Source: Cellulosimicrobium cellulans (GTDB lineage Bacteria; Actinomycetota; Actinomycetes; Actinomycetales; Cellulomonadaceae). Taken from it: 64,000 nt of DNA. Position numbers and translations under genes: made by a program. Within the stretch, counting starts at the first letter, position 1, and the number at the start of each line of letters is the position of its first letter. The notes under the pieces are model-generated. The model was given only the letters and a program-made list of their open reading frames with translations, did not search any database and was not told the DNA's origin. The DNA lies in contig NZ_LWGL01000002.1 of the NCBI RefSeq assembly GCF_001722485.1, positions 1-64,000 on the forward strand, given 5' to 3'. Positions 44,949-53,684 of this stretch are shown here, one piece after another.

Positions 44949-46220
44949 GTGAGATCGAAGCTCGAGGCCGGAAGCCGACACATCGCTCACACGCGATCGG
45001 GCGATTCGGGTACAGACGAAGTTATTGTTGTGACCCTCGAAGAGGACGGAGTCGAGGTGATATGGCCTCGCGCACTAGGGCTCGCCGATGGGTTCGCACT
45101 AAACGACAACCCGAAAGTGCCGGAACCGCTCATCGTTCGCGACGGAGCGGGCTGGCTTACTCTCCAACGCGGAGTCACGCTTGGCGCTTCAACGTCGACG
45201 CTGGCGCACTCGGAGCAGCGGATCAGGTACCTCCGCGCAATCAGCACGGGTGCTCGAGGCGTGGACTACTCGCGCGTCAACGGAATGGCATCGACTGTCG
45301 ATGGGCTCGCGACCTGGACGCGTCGGACTCCAGTCTCCAAACAGATCGTGATTGACGAGAAGCGCAATAGGGTCTCCGAACTCATTATTCGTGCGAAGAA
45401 CCTGGACGCCCTGCCCATGGGCGGGCCGCTCAAGTTGGAGTTGACCACTTCGTACACACACAGCCCAACGCCGAAGGGCGGCGTGTATGCCATTTCAACC
45501 GCCCTCGAGATCCGAACCCGTAGCGACGAGCCGCTCGACTGGGACACGCACGCCCGCGCCCATCGGATGGTTCAGGACCTCATGTGTCTGGTGTACGGCC
45601 GCCCGTGTCGGGCCAAGATCGGGTCCGTCATGCGCGAAGACGACCAGCGACTGCCCCCGTCTGATGCCAGGCGCTTCTGGTGCGAGGCTTACGAACCTAC
45701 CTTCGGCAGATCATCCCGCAACACCGATGACCTCACCGACCGAGACAAGCCGCTGTTTTACTTGGATGACACCGACGCGACAAAGGTCTCAGCGTGGCTG
45801 GAGAGGCACGAGTTATGGTCACGCCCTACATGGATCGGCGTGACTCCACTCTTCCACCCCGACTTGCCAGTCGAGTCCAGGCTCCTGCAAGTCGCGGTCG
45901 CGCTCGAAGCACTTGGAGCAGCCATTGCCGAGCGCGAGGGTCTGACACCACCCACGAACTTTGTCCCGCTGCTCCGGTTGGTGATCGACTCCCTTGGTTT
46001 CGCGCCAGCGGCGGTCGTCGGGTCCGAGTCGGTCGGCGGCTGGTGCCGGGCGTTCAACGCCGCATACAAAGGTGTCAAGCATGCGGACAACGTGTTGCCG
46101 GATCCGCTCGACGCTTACCACCGGTCCGAGCAAGGTCTAACGCTGATCCGCTGCTGGCTCGCGATCGAGCTGGGCGTCCCCGTCGAAACCCTGCAAGACA
46201 GTCTCGCGGCCGGCAACTGA
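44949..46220 (+). CDS. HEPN-domain protein resembling anti-phage ApeA
   Basis: 423 aa, clearly lower GC than its neighbours. The N-terminal two-thirds is a beta-rich module (SELIIRAKNLDALPMGGPLK, HRMVQDLMCLVYGRPCRAKI) resembling the ApeA N-terminal domain. The last ~130 residues are helical (LLQVAVALEALGAAIAERE ... FNAAYKGVKHADNVLPD) like Apea-type HEPN domains. The canonical R-x4-6-H nuclease motif is not clear (YKGVKH instead). GTG start lacks a strong ribosome site. Next to an IS and a GNAT toxin relic, it is a plausible abortive-infection gene; identification is from pattern memory only. Confidence 0.5.
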   Translation: MRSKLEAGSRHIAHTRSGDSGTDEVIVVTLEEDGVEVIWPRALGLADGFALNDNPKVPEPLIVRDGAGWLTLQRGVTLGASTSTLAHSEQRIRYLRAISTGARGVDYSRVNGMASTVDGLATWTRRTPVSKQIVIDEKRNRVSELIIRAKNLDALPMGGPLKLELTTSYTHSPTPKGGVYAISTALEIRTRSDEPLDWDTHARAHRMVQDLMCLVYGRPCRAKIGSVMREDDQRLPPSDARRFWCEAYEPTFGRSSRNTDDLTDRDKPLFYLDDTDATKVSAWLERHELWSRPTWIGVTPLFHPDLPVESRLLQVAVALEALGAAIAEREGLTPPTNFVPLLRLVIDSLGFAPAAVVGSESVGGWCRAFNAAYKGVKHADNVLPDPLDAYHRSEQGLTLIRCWLAIELGVPVETLQDSLAAGN

Positions 46221-46306
46221 CGGGTCGCACGTGTAGGCGGGCGATGCCATACCGATACCGGACTAGGGCGTGTCTCCCAAGACGCCAGCTGCGTAGCATC
46301 ACGTTG

Positions 46307-46795
46307 GTGAGTACGTCCTCGTCTGGCGCGGTCCCATCGGCAGGTCGTGCTCGCAGGTCTCCCGTTGCGGTGTTCTCTCGAAGCTCAGAACTTGAGGGAG
46401 CCATGGAAAATCTTGCTGCGCACGAGTTTCAGGTCGTAGTTCTTGAAGCTGGTTCCTGGTCGACGGGCGCGGAAGTGCATCGCGATATCGCAGTGGCGTT
46501 GGACTTTCCCGCCTACTACGGCCGGAATCTCGATGCGCTGAACGACTGCTTTTCAGACGTTGTCGCACGGGAGTACGGCTGGCAGCCGTCGGCGGCGGGC
46601 CTGGCGCTGGTGTTCCTCGGGTTCGACCGCTTCGCCGCTGCACTGCCTGACTTCGCTCCCGCCTTGGTGGACATCCTTGTCACCCAGGCGCGCGACGCAT
46701 CCGAGGCTGGCGCCACGATGGTGCTGCTCCTACAGAGCGACGACTGTGGACTGGGCAGCGACTCGATGAACGTTCCCGGTGCCGATGGACGATGA
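46307..46795 (+). CDS. Barstar-family ribonuclease inhibitor
   Basis: 162 aa. The barstar core is plain: GSWSTGAEVHRDIAVALDFP, then YYGRNLDALNDCFSD and a final strand TMVLLLQS. The actinobacterial N-terminal extension (SPVAVFSRSSELEGAMENL) is included if translation starts at GTG 46307, 7 nt after a TAGCAT -10-like hexamer (46294-46299); ATG 46403 is an alternative. Residues after LLLQSDD do not match barstar and may come from the junction with the transposase segment. No barnase-type RNase gene is nearby, so it is an orphan immunity gene. Confidence 0.85.
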   Translation: MSTSSSGAVPSAGRARRSPVAVFSRSSELEGAMENLAAHEFQVVVLEAGSWSTGAEVHRDIAVALDFPAYYGRNLDALNDCFSDVVAREYGWQPSAAGLALVFLGFDRFAAALPDFAPALVDILVTQARDASEAGATMVLLLQSDDCGLGSDSMNVPGADGR

Positions 46796-46838
46796 CGAAC
46801 GTCGAGACTGGGCCCAGGTCCGAGTTGGTGAGGGAGGC

Positions 46839-47709
46839 CAGAGCAGGATCGCTGCGAGATTGGCGCCGCCGCGGTAGACGATCACGTTCTTGTCGTAACG
46901 GGTCGCGGGTGCTCGCCACTGCTTGATCGGGTTGAATAACCGCTCGACCGTGTTGCGGCCCCGGTAGGCGACGGGGTCGTAAGTCACGGGCCGACCACCG
47001 CGTGACCCACGCCTGCGCCGATGCGCCTGCTGGTCGCGGGGTTCGGGGATGACCGGGACGATGCCGCGCCGGCGCAGCTCGGTGCGGATCGCGCGCGAGG
47101 AGTACGCCTTGTCGCTCAACACGGCATCCGGGTTGATGCGTGGGCGCCCGGCACTCGCGCGTGGGACTCGGATCGCGTCCAGCAGGGGCAGGCACATCGG
47201 GGCGTCACCGCCCTGGCCTGGTCCCACGAGCACTGCGAGCGGTCGCGCGTTGCCGTCGACCGCGGCGTAGATCTTTGTCGACAGCCCGCCTCGGGACCTG
47301 CCCAGTGCGTGGTCAGCCGGTTCGCGCCGTTCCGGATTCTTGTGATTCGCCGGTGCCCCCTGTGGTCCGGGGCAAGGTCGCGGCGTGCTGGTGGGCCTGG
47401 TTGATCGTGGAGTTCACGCTCACCTGCCAGTCGATACCGCCGTTCGCGTCCGCACGAACCTGCAAGGCCGTCAGGATCTTGTCCCACGTCCCGTCGCGCG
47501 AGAACCGCGCGTGGCGCTTCCAGACGGTCTGCGACGGGCCGAACCGCTCGGGAAAGTCTCGCCACGCCACCCCCGGTCCGATACCGGTGCACGATCCCCT
47601 CCACGACCTGACGATGATCACGCCACGGACGCGACCGGCCCGACATCCGCGGCATCAACGGGCCGATCGCCGCCCACTGCTCGTCCGACAACTCCGACCA
47701 CGACCGCAA
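46839..47709 (-). pseudogene. IS5-family transposase with two frameshifts
   Basis: Transposase pieces in three frames: LSDEQWAAIGPLMPRMSGRS ... HRYRTG; then VAWRDFPERFGPSQTVW to NQAHQHAATLP; then HKNPERREPADHALGRSRGG, DKAYSSRAIRTELRRRG and WRAPATRYDKNVIVYRGG. Each break lies in a run of five C on the plus strand (47570-47574 and 47356-47360); removing one base from each restores one frame. DDE residues are spread over the pieces. One break could be the programmed shift known in IS5 relatives; two suggest decay or base-calling error. Ends approximate. Confidence 0.8.
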
Positions 47710-47919
47710 CCTGCAACATCGTGGCTGCGCGACTAAGGAGACACGCCCTAGGAGAGGTCGGCGGACAGTCGGGTCAATGGTGGCGAAGGGCCATCGCGTA
47801 TAGCGACGCCTCAGGCGCCCCTCACCCGTACCGAAATCGGCCGGATGCTCGGCTGTCGGTTCGGCGCCGATGCGCAGGTGAGGCGGCTTCCCCGCCACGC
47901 TGTCGCCGCCTCCGTCTAG

Positions 47920-48477
47920 GGTGCCGACGGCAGCACTCCCGCCAATGCGGAAGGCACTCAGCAGGATGCTCATCACGCGGCCGTTCGACTCGCAGCTCTC
48001 AAGCTCCATCCGTTCAGCTGTGGCGAGCCGGAGCTCGAACACCTGGCTCGCCAGGTATGCGGGCAGAGCGAGAAAAAGGACAACGTCCGCACGACGCTCC
48101 TCCTCGACGAGCGGCAGGGGCGTATCGCCGGCTACTACTCGATGCGCACGTTCGAGCTGTCGGCCGCCGACGGCGCCTCGGCCACCGGACGCAGCCGCCG
48201 CTACCCGGTGCCGGCCATGCTCATCGCTCGCCTTGCCGTCGACCGCGACTACCAGGGACACGGCGCCGGCCGTCTGCTCCTCTTCGATGCACTGCAGAAG
48301 CTCTTGGCTGCGGCGGACCACATCGGCTTCGAGATCGTGGTCGTTCACGCTCTGCACGAGGACGCTGCCTGCTTCTACCTCAAGCACGGGTTTCGGCGGT
48401 TCGTTGATCACGACCTCAGCCTGTTCCTCACCACGAAGGACCTCCGCGCGACGTTCGCCACTGTGCATCCAGGTTGA
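47920..48477 (+). pseudogene. GNAT toxin-like acetyltransferase lacking an N-terminal start
   Basis: The frame carries a TA-type GNAT sequence from FSCGEPELEHLAR through RIAGYYSMRTFELS, the acetyl-CoA loop RDYQGHGAGRLLLFDALQK, and CFYLKHGFRRFVD. No ATG, GTG or TTG occurs between the stop at 47917-47919 and ATG 48142, which lies inside the domain. So the gene has lost its start, or a frameshift hides it; a 111-aa fragment could start at 48142. The DUF1778/RHH antitoxin that usually precedes such toxins is absent. Confidence 0.6.
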
Positions 48478-48608
48478 TCCGAGAGCTCGACCAGGTCGAT
48501 GCCGCGCTCGATGCCGAGCCTCAGGTGATCCCGGAGCTCGCTGCGCTCATCGCGGCAGTCCGGCGGGACACGCCGCAGCACGGCAAGAAGGAGCTGATGT
48601 CGCACTGA
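48474..48608 (+). CDS. Small hypothetical ORF after the GNAT relic
   Basis: 44-aa frame from a TTG overlapping the GNAT stop, helical and charged (RELDQVDAALDAEPQVIPEL ... KKELMSH). It could be an antitoxin remnant or regulator tail. No ribosome site is evident and codon signal is weak. Confidence 0.3.
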   Translation: MIRELDQVDAALDAEPQVIPELAALIAAVRRDTPQHGKKELMSH

Positions 48609-48683
48609 GCGGCGAGAGACTGGCACGTCGAGGGCAGTTCCGGAACTGATCCGGGCAATCAGCCGAGGATCGGGGGTCGAGAA

Positions 48684-48917
48684 CTATCCCGGCTCGCCCA
48701 AGGATCGACGCAACTTCTCGTTGGGGCTCCACAACATGTGTTCGAGCGGCGTTGACGAGTCTGCGCCGAGGTCCCGCACAAGGCGCCGCTGCAGGTGCTC
48801 GGCTGCGTTCGGTGACACATCGCCCACGCGGACATGGCCCTCGAGAGTTGCCAGCAAGCCAACCAGCCCGGTGGCGTCTTCCCGGCTTATCGTCACCATC
48901 TCCTCGTCGGCACTCAC
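48684..48917 (-). CDS. Small hypothetical protein
   Basis: 77 aa, acidic N-terminus (MSADEEMVTISREDATGLVG) and a helical body (VSPNAAEHLQRRLVRDLGAD). GTG start with GAGGA about 8-12 nt upstream. Located at the right edge of the island between the GNAT relic and tRNA-Ser(CGA). No family recognised. Confidence 0.5.
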   Translation of the reverse strand: MSADEEMVTISREDATGLVGLLATLEGHVRVGDVSPNAAEHLQRRLVRDLGADSSTPLEHMLWSPNEKLRRSLGEPG

Positions 48918-49006
48918 CCGATCATCCTCGGCCGAGGGCGTCCACCTCGCGAGCGCTTCGGCGTGCTACCCCGGTGAGCTTGACCCGGTGGGCCGGCCGG
49001 GTACGA

Positions 49007-49052
49007 CGAAGGGCCCCAATTCCGCAAGATTCTGCGGGTTTGGGGCCCTTCG
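49007..49052 (-). terminator. Terminator after tRNA-Ser(CGA)
   Basis: 13-bp arms CGAAGGGCCCCAA and TTGGGGCCCTTCG with an inner CCGCA/TGCGG stem, starting 3 nt beyond the tRNA CCA end. Confidence 0.88.
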
Positions 49053-49054
49053 GT

Positions 49055-49144
49055 TGGCGGTAGCGGTGGGATTTGAACCCACGGTGGACTTTCACCCACA
49101 CACGCTTTCGAGGCGTGCTCCTTAGGCCGCTCGGACACGCTACC
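49055..49144 (-). tRNA. tRNA-Ser (anticodon CGA)
   Basis: Minus-strand class II tRNA: acceptor GGTAGCG/CGCTACC, anticodon loop CTCGAAA (anticodon CGA), long variable arm, T-loop GGTTCAAATCC, encoded CCA at 49055-49057. Confidence 0.98.
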
Positions 49145-49264
49145 TCTGCCGGTGAACCCGGCCGAAGCAGGATACCTGCTCCGACCCCGAGACACCGAAT
49201 CGGCGTCCTGGTGCGGTTCCCGGCGCGCGGCCGACCACCCTCGCGGGCGGCCGGCCGCCACGGG

Positions 49265-50302
49265 TCACTGCCCGCCGAGAGCCTCGGCGAACAGCGGCAC
49301 GACGTTGTCGATCGCATACATCACGGCGGTCGGGGTACCGAGCGAGAACGCGTTTGACAGGTCCTTGTCGTCGAACACGACGTACCGGCCGTCCGCGACG
49401 GACGGGACGGCCTGGAACAGCGGCTGCGCCTCGACCTCGGCGGCGGTGAAGCCGATGGGCTGGATGACGGTGAGGTCGGCGTCGAGCAGGTCGAGGTTCT
49501 CGGTGCCGAGGTTCACGGAGAACTCCTCGCCCGCCGCCTCGTCGATCTCGGGCTTGGTGACGAAGCCGAGGCCCTGCATGAACTCGCCGCGGGCCGACGT
49601 CGACACGTACGCGCCGAAGCCCTCCGCCCAGTACGAGCCGATGACGGCGGTCTTGCCCTCGAAGTCGGGGTTCTCCTCGCGCGCGGTGGCGAACGCGTCG
49701 TCGACCTCGGTGAGCAGCTCCTCGCCCGCCTCGGCGCGCCCGAGCGCGGCGGCGATCATCTCGACCTGGTCCTCCATGGGCGTGAGGTAGGCCTCGCCGC
49801 CCTCGGGGATGCCGACGGTGGGCGCGATCTCCGAGAGGCGCTCGTACCGCTCCGGGTCGCCCGACGACTTCACGTCGAGGATCACGTCCGGCTCGAGCAC
49901 GGCGATCTGCTCGTACGACGGCTCGAGCGTCTCGATGATCTCCGGCGACTCGGTGTACGCGTCCTCGAGCCACGGCCCGACGCCGTCGCCGCCGAACGCG
50001 AGCCAGTCGCTCGCCCCGACGGGCTCGACGCCGAGCGCGAGCGCCGTCTCCGCGTCGCCCCAGCCGAGCGCGACGACGCGCGTCGGCTCCTCGGGGATCT
50101 CGACCTCGCCGAAGGCGGTGTCGATCGTCACGGGGAACGCTGAGGCTTCGCTCTCCGTGCCCGACGGCGAGGCGTCGCCGCCCGCGGAGTCGTCACCGGA
50201 GCCGCTGGAGCAGGCCGCGAGCGCCAGCAGCGCGACGGCGGCGGCGCCCGCGACGGCGGCGCGACGGGTCGCGGCGACGCCGCGGTGGGTCAGTGCGTTC
50301 AT
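49265..50302 (-). CDS. Iron-siderophore ABC transporter substrate-binding lipoprotein
   Basis: 345 aa. Signal peptide with lipobox LLALAAC (Cys about residue 31), Ser/Gly/Asp linker, then a TroA/FepB-type fold: PTRVVALGWGDAETALALGV, LEPDVILDV, GEFMQGLGFV. It binds ferric siderophore outside the membrane. Lies 8 bp downstream of the siderophore-interacting protein gene, so co-transcribed under the iron box at 51178. No permease or ATPase partner is present in the window. Confidence 0.92.
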   Translation of the reverse strand: MNALTHRGVAATRRAAVAGAAAVALLALAACSSGSGDDSAGGDASPSGTESEASAFPVTIDTAFGEVEIPEEPTRVVALGWGDAETALALGVEPVGASDWLAFGGDGVGPWLEDAYTESPEIIETLEPSYEQIAVLEPDVILDVKSSGDPERYERLSEIAPTVGIPEGGEAYLTPMEDQVEMIAAALGRAEAGEELLTEVDDAFATAREENPDFEGKTAVIGSYWAEGFGAYVSTSARGEFMQGLGFVTKPEIDEAAGEEFSVNLGTENLDLLDADLTVIQPIGFTAAEVEAQPLFQAVPSVADGRYVVFDDKDLSNAFSLGTPTAVMYAIDNVVPLFAEALGGQ

Positions 50303-50310
50303 GTTCTCTC

Positions 50311-51150
50311 TCAGTCCTCGAAGATCTGACCGATGGGCTCGCGCTTCTCGGCCTGGAACCGGTCTTCGGCGCGTCCGTACGCCCAGTACCCGGACAACGA
50401 CAGGTCCTCCCGCGGCACCGCGCGGGAGGCGAACACGCGGCGCAGGGCCTTCATGGCCTCGCGCTCGCCGTGCGCGAAGACGCACACGCGCCCCTCGCGC
50501 CAGGGCAGGGCCCTGACCGCGTCGGGGAGCAGCGTCGTCGTGCCGGCCGGGGCGTCGCCGCGGAACAGCCACGTCACCTCGACGCCCGCGGGGGCGTCGA
50601 GCTGCTGGACGTCCTCCCCGCCGCCGACCTCGATCACGGCCGCCCCGACGGCGTCGCGCGGCATCGCCTCGAGCGCGGCGGCGATCGCCGGCAGGGCCGC
50701 GTCGTCGCCGGCGAGCAGGTGCCAGTCCGCCGTCGGGTCGGGCGTGTACATGCCGCCGGGGCCCGCGAAGACGAGACGGTCGCCGGGGCGCGCGCTCGCC
50801 GCCCAGGGGCCAGCAAGGCCCTCGTCGCCGTGCACGACGAAGTCGATCGCGAGCCGCTGCGCGGCCTCGTCCACGTACCGCACGGTGTACGTGCGCGTGA
50901 CGGGCAGGTCCTCGGGCGCGAGCGTCTCGCGCAGTGCGGCGACGTCGTACGGGGGCTCGAGCCCGAGCTCCGGCTTGGCGAAGAAAATCTTCACGTACTT
51001 GTCGGTGCACGGGTTGGTCGTGAATGCGGCGAAGCCCGGGCCGCCCGCGACGACGCGCACCATGTGCGGCGCGATCCACGAGGTCTCCAGGACCTCGAGG
51101 ACGATCTGCGGGCGCACGCGCCGAGGCGCCTGCGTGGTGGAGGTCGACAT
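50311..51150 (-). CDS. Siderophore-interacting protein (ferric-siderophore reductase, ViuB family)
   Basis: 279 aa FAD/NAD(P)H reductase that releases iron from imported siderophore. FAD motif TRTYTVRYVD with the R-x-Y-T/S signature, FVVHGDEGLAGPWAASARPG, GPGGMYTPDPTADWHLLAGD and the C-terminal LSGYWAYGRAEDRF. ATG start; the upstream region has a near-consensus iron box. First gene of a two-gene iron operon. Confidence 0.94.
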   Translation of the reverse strand: MSTSTTQAPRRVRPQIVLEVLETSWIAPHMVRVVAGGPGFAAFTTNPCTDKYVKIFFAKPELGLEPPYDVAALRETLAPEDLPVTRTYTVRYVDEAAQRLAIDFVVHGDEGLAGPWAASARPGDRLVFAGPGGMYTPDPTADWHLLAGDDAALPAIAAALEAMPRDAVGAAVIEVGGGEDVQQLDAPAGVEVTWLFRGDAPAGTTTLLPDAVRALPWREGRVCVFAHGEREAMKALRRVFASRAVPREDLSLSGYWAYGRAEDRFQAEKREPIGQIFED

Positions 51151-51177
51151 GCCTGCCTCTCGTCGATGGCCGTCGTC

Positions 51178-51196
51178 TTAGGTGAGGCTAACATCA
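51178..51196 (-). promoter_or_regulatory. DtxR/IdeR iron box
   Basis: TTAGGTGAGGCTAACATCA matches the 19-bp consensus TTAGGTTAGGCTAACCTAA at 16 positions and lies 28 bp before the siderophore-interacting protein start. Confidence 0.8.
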
Positions 51197-51324
51197 CTCG
51201 CCGGTCGAGCCGAGAGGCGCCCGCGATGACTCCCACCACACCGGCCAGGCCCCGTTCCCGGTCCGAGAGCCGACACCGCGCCACCCCGCCGCGAGGGCGG
51301 GTCCCGCGTCGTACCGTGGGAGGC

Positions 51325-52299
51325 GTGCCCTCCGACCCGACGCCGGCCTCCTCCTCCCCCGCGCACGTCGCGACGTCGTCCGCCGACCTGCCGTCGTCCG
51401 CCGTCCCGACCGTCTCGTCACGGCTGAACTGGCGCCCGAGCCAGCCGCCGGCGTCGGGCACCGGGCCGGCGCCGCGCACGGGCACGGTCGAGGACGCCGT
51501 CGAGCTGCTGCGCGGCCTGCGCATCACCGCGCTCACGGGCGCGGGCGTCTCCACCGACTCGGGCATCCCCGACTACCGCGGCCCCGACTCCCCGCCGCGC
51601 AACCCCATGACGTACCAGCAGTTCGTGCAGGACGAGGCGTTCCGCCGCCACTACTGGGCGCGCAACCACGTGGGCTGGCAGCACGTGCACCGCACGCACC
51701 CGAACGCCGGCCACCGCGCCCTGGTGCGCCTGGAGGACGCGGGCGTGCTCGTCGGCCTCATCACGCAGAACGTCGACCTCCTCCACGAGGACGCGGGCAG
51801 CCGCACCGTCATCGACCTGCACGGCCGCTACGACCGCGTCATCTGCCTCCAGTGCGGCCGCGTCATCTCGCGCGAGCACCTCGCGGAGCGCCTCACCGCG
51901 CTCAACCCGGGCTTCCTCGAGTCGGTCACCGAGGTGGGCGACGTCGAGATCGCGCCGGACGCCGACGCCGTCATCGAGCAGACGTCGCACTTCCGCCCCG
52001 CGCCCTGCGAGTTCTGCGGCGGCGTCCTCAAGCCGGAGATCGTCTACTTCGGCGAGAACGTCCCGCGCGAGCGCGTCGAGCGCGCGTACGCGCTCGTGGA
52101 CGACGGCGAGGCCCTCCTCGTCGCCGGCTCGTCGCTCACCGTGATGAGCGGCCTGCGCTTCGTGCGCCACGCGGCCAAGGCCGGCAAGCCGGTCGTCATC
52201 GTCAACCGCGGCGCGACCCGCGGCGACCCCCTCGCCACCCTCAAGATCGAGGCCGGCGTCTCCGAGACCCTCACCGCCCTCGCCGACGCCCTCAGCTGA
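51325..52299 (+). CDS. Sir2-family NAD-dependent deacylase
   Basis: 324 aa. NAD motif [27 protein letters not shown], catalytic His in DLHG, two zinc Cys pairs (CLQC and CEFC) and GSSLTVMSG. Long between-pair insert (~60 residues) with [15 protein letters not shown]. About 65 disordered Ser/Pro residues lead the domain when starting at GTG 51325, which follows GGGAGGC and also a TACCGT -10-like box 7 nt away. Removes acyl groups from lysines. Confidence 0.92.
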   Translation: MPSDPTPASSSPAHVATSSADLPSSAVPTVSSRLNWRPSQPPASGTGPAPRTGTVEDAVELLRGLRITALTGAGVSTDSGIPDYRGPDSPPRNPMTYQQFVQDEAFRRHYWARNHVGWQHVHRTHPNAGHRALVRLEDAGVLVGLITQNVDLLHEDAGSRTVIDLHGRYDRVICLQCGRVISREHLAERLTALNPGFLESVTEVGDVEIAPDADAVIEQTSHFRPAPCEFCGGVLKPEIVYFGENVPRERVERAYALVDDGEALLVAGSSLTVMSGLRFVRHAAKAGKPVVIVNRGATRGDPLATLKIEAGVSETLTALADALS

Positions 52300-52312
52300 C
52301 GCGAGCGGGGCC

Positions 52313-52807
52313 TCAGCGCTGCGTCCCGAAGAAGTCCCGCAGGAGCCGGCCGCACTCCTCCGCCCGCACGCCCGCGACGACCTCGACCTCGTGGTTGGCG
52401 CGCTGGTCGCGCACGAGGTCCCAGACGGAGCCGGTCGCGCCGGCCTTCGGGTCCCACGCGCCGAGCACGAGCCGCTGCACGCGCGACAGCACGAGCGCCC
52501 CGGCGCACATGACGCACGGCTCGAGAGTGACGACGAGCGTGCAGCCCTCGAGCCGCCACGACCCGAGCGTCGCGGCGGCCTGGCGCAGCGCGAGGACCTC
52601 GGCGTGCGCGGTCGGGTCACCGGTCTCCTCGCGGCGGTTGCGCCCGAGGCCCAGCACGCGCCCGTCCGGCCCGACGACGAGCGCCCCCACGGGCACGTCG
52701 TCGCTCGCGAGGGCGTGGGTCGCCTCGTGCAGCGCGAGGCCCATGAGCGCGTCCCAGACCTGGCGGCGCCCGTCGAGCGTGGACGGCGGGAACGCGTCGT
52801 CGGGCAC
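52313..52807 (-). CDS. tadA: tRNA-specific adenosine deaminase TadA
   Basis: 164 aa. Zinc motifs HAE ([14 protein letters not shown]) and PCxxC ([16 protein letters not shown]) define the cytidine/deoxycytidylate deaminase fold; TadA converts A34 to inosine in tRNA-Arg(ACG). The GTG at 52807 has a GGGAGGCC site at good spacing; the longer frame to 52936 would overlap the divergent upp promoter. Convergent with the sirtuin gene (13 bp apart). Confidence 0.92.
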   Translation of the reverse strand: MPDDAFPPSTLDGRRQVWDALMGLALHEATHALASDDVPVGALVVGPDGRVLGLGRNRREETGDPTAHAEVLALRQAAATLGSWRLEGCTLVVTLEPCVMCAGALVLSRVQRLVLGAWDPKAGATGSVWDLVRDQRANHEVEVVAGVRAEECGRLLRDFFGTQR

Positions 52808-52934
52808 GAGGCCTCCCGGTGAGAGAGCGAGGACGGGATCGTGCGGGGACGGCGCCCCCGCGGCACCCAGGCTAGCGAGCGGCGACGGTACCCACCGGTA
52901 CGGGCGGTGGACGCTGTCCGATACCGTTGCCGTC

Positions 52935-53570
52935 ATGCGCCTGCACGTCGCCGACCACCCCCTCGTCGCTCACAAGCTCACCGTCCTGCGGAACAAGGAG
53001 ACGGCGTCGCCGACGTTCCGCCTGCTCGTCGACGAGCTGGTGACCCTGCTCGCGTACGAGGCGACGCGCGACGTGCGGGTCGAGCCGCACGAGATCGAGA
53101 CCCCGGTCACGACGACGACGGGTGTCCGCCTCGCGGAGCCGCGCCCGCTCGTCGTGCCGATCCTGCGCGCCGGGCTCGGGATGCTCGAGGGCATGACCCG
53201 CCTGCTGCCGACCGCGGAGGTCGGGTTCCTCGGGATGCAGCGCGACGAGGAGACGCTCGAGGCGGTCACGTACGCGAACCGCCTCCCGGACGACCTCACG
53301 GGCCGGCACGTGTTCCTGCTCGACCCGATGCTGGCGACCGGCGGCACGCTCGTCGCCGCGATCGACTACGTCTTCGCGCGCGGCGCGCGCGACGTCACGG
53401 CGGTGTGCCTGCTCGCCGCCCCGGAGGGCCTCGAGGTGCTGCAGAACGCCATCGGTGACCGGGTCGACGTGAACGTCGTCGTGGCGTCGGTGGACGAGCG
53501 CCTCAACGAGAAGGCGTACATCGTCCCGGGCCTCGGCGACGCCGGCGACCGCCTCTACGGCGTCGTCTGA
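52935..53570 (+). CDS. upp: Uracil phosphoribosyltransferase
   Basis: 211 aa. PRPP loop [37 protein letters not shown] and the C-terminal uracil-binding region [14 protein letters not shown]. Salvages uracil to UMP. ATG lies 7 nt after TACCGT (52922-52927), suggesting a leaderless transcript divergent from tadA. Confidence 0.97.
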   Translation: MRLHVADHPLVAHKLTVLRNKETASPTFRLLVDELVTLLAYEATRDVRVEPHEIETPVTTTTGVRLAEPRPLVVPILRAGLGMLEGMTRLLPTAEVGFLGMQRDEETLEAVTYANRLPDDLTGRHVFLLDPMLATGGTLVAAIDYVFARGARDVTAVCLLAAPEGLEVLQNAIGDRVDVNVVVASVDERLNEKAYIVPGLGDAGDRLYGVV

Positions 53571-53684
53571 GGCGACCCGCCCGTCCGCGATGTGGGCGCC
53601 CATCGTGGCGCCGTCGTACCGGATCGTGAGATTCCGGGGGCGAAGCCTTGGCAGCGGCCTCTGCGCGCTGCCATGCTCCCTGTC

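Larger units (their letters stand above)
46263..47751. mobile_element. IS5-type insertion element enclosing a barstar gene
   Basis: Left end CTAGGGCGTGTCTCC (46263-46277) and right end GGAGACACGCCCTAG are inverted repeats; similarity extends inward (left AGACGCCAGC, right on the complement AGTCGCGCAGC). CTAG at both outer edges may be a target duplication. Inside are a barstar gene (plus strand, left) and an IS5-family transposase (minus strand, right). About 1.49 kb, some 600 bp longer than a simple IS5 element, the excess being the barstar segment. Confidence 0.72.

Noticed and set aside
46220-48600. Barnase-type toxin partner for the barstar gene
   Set aside because: No ribonuclease-like ORF on either strand; neighbouring frames are transposase fragments or GNAT.
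44800-49144. Integrative island inserted in tRNA-Ser(CGA)
   Set aside because: No copy of the tRNA 3' end was found near the left edge (44.8-44.95 kb) and no integrase gene is present.
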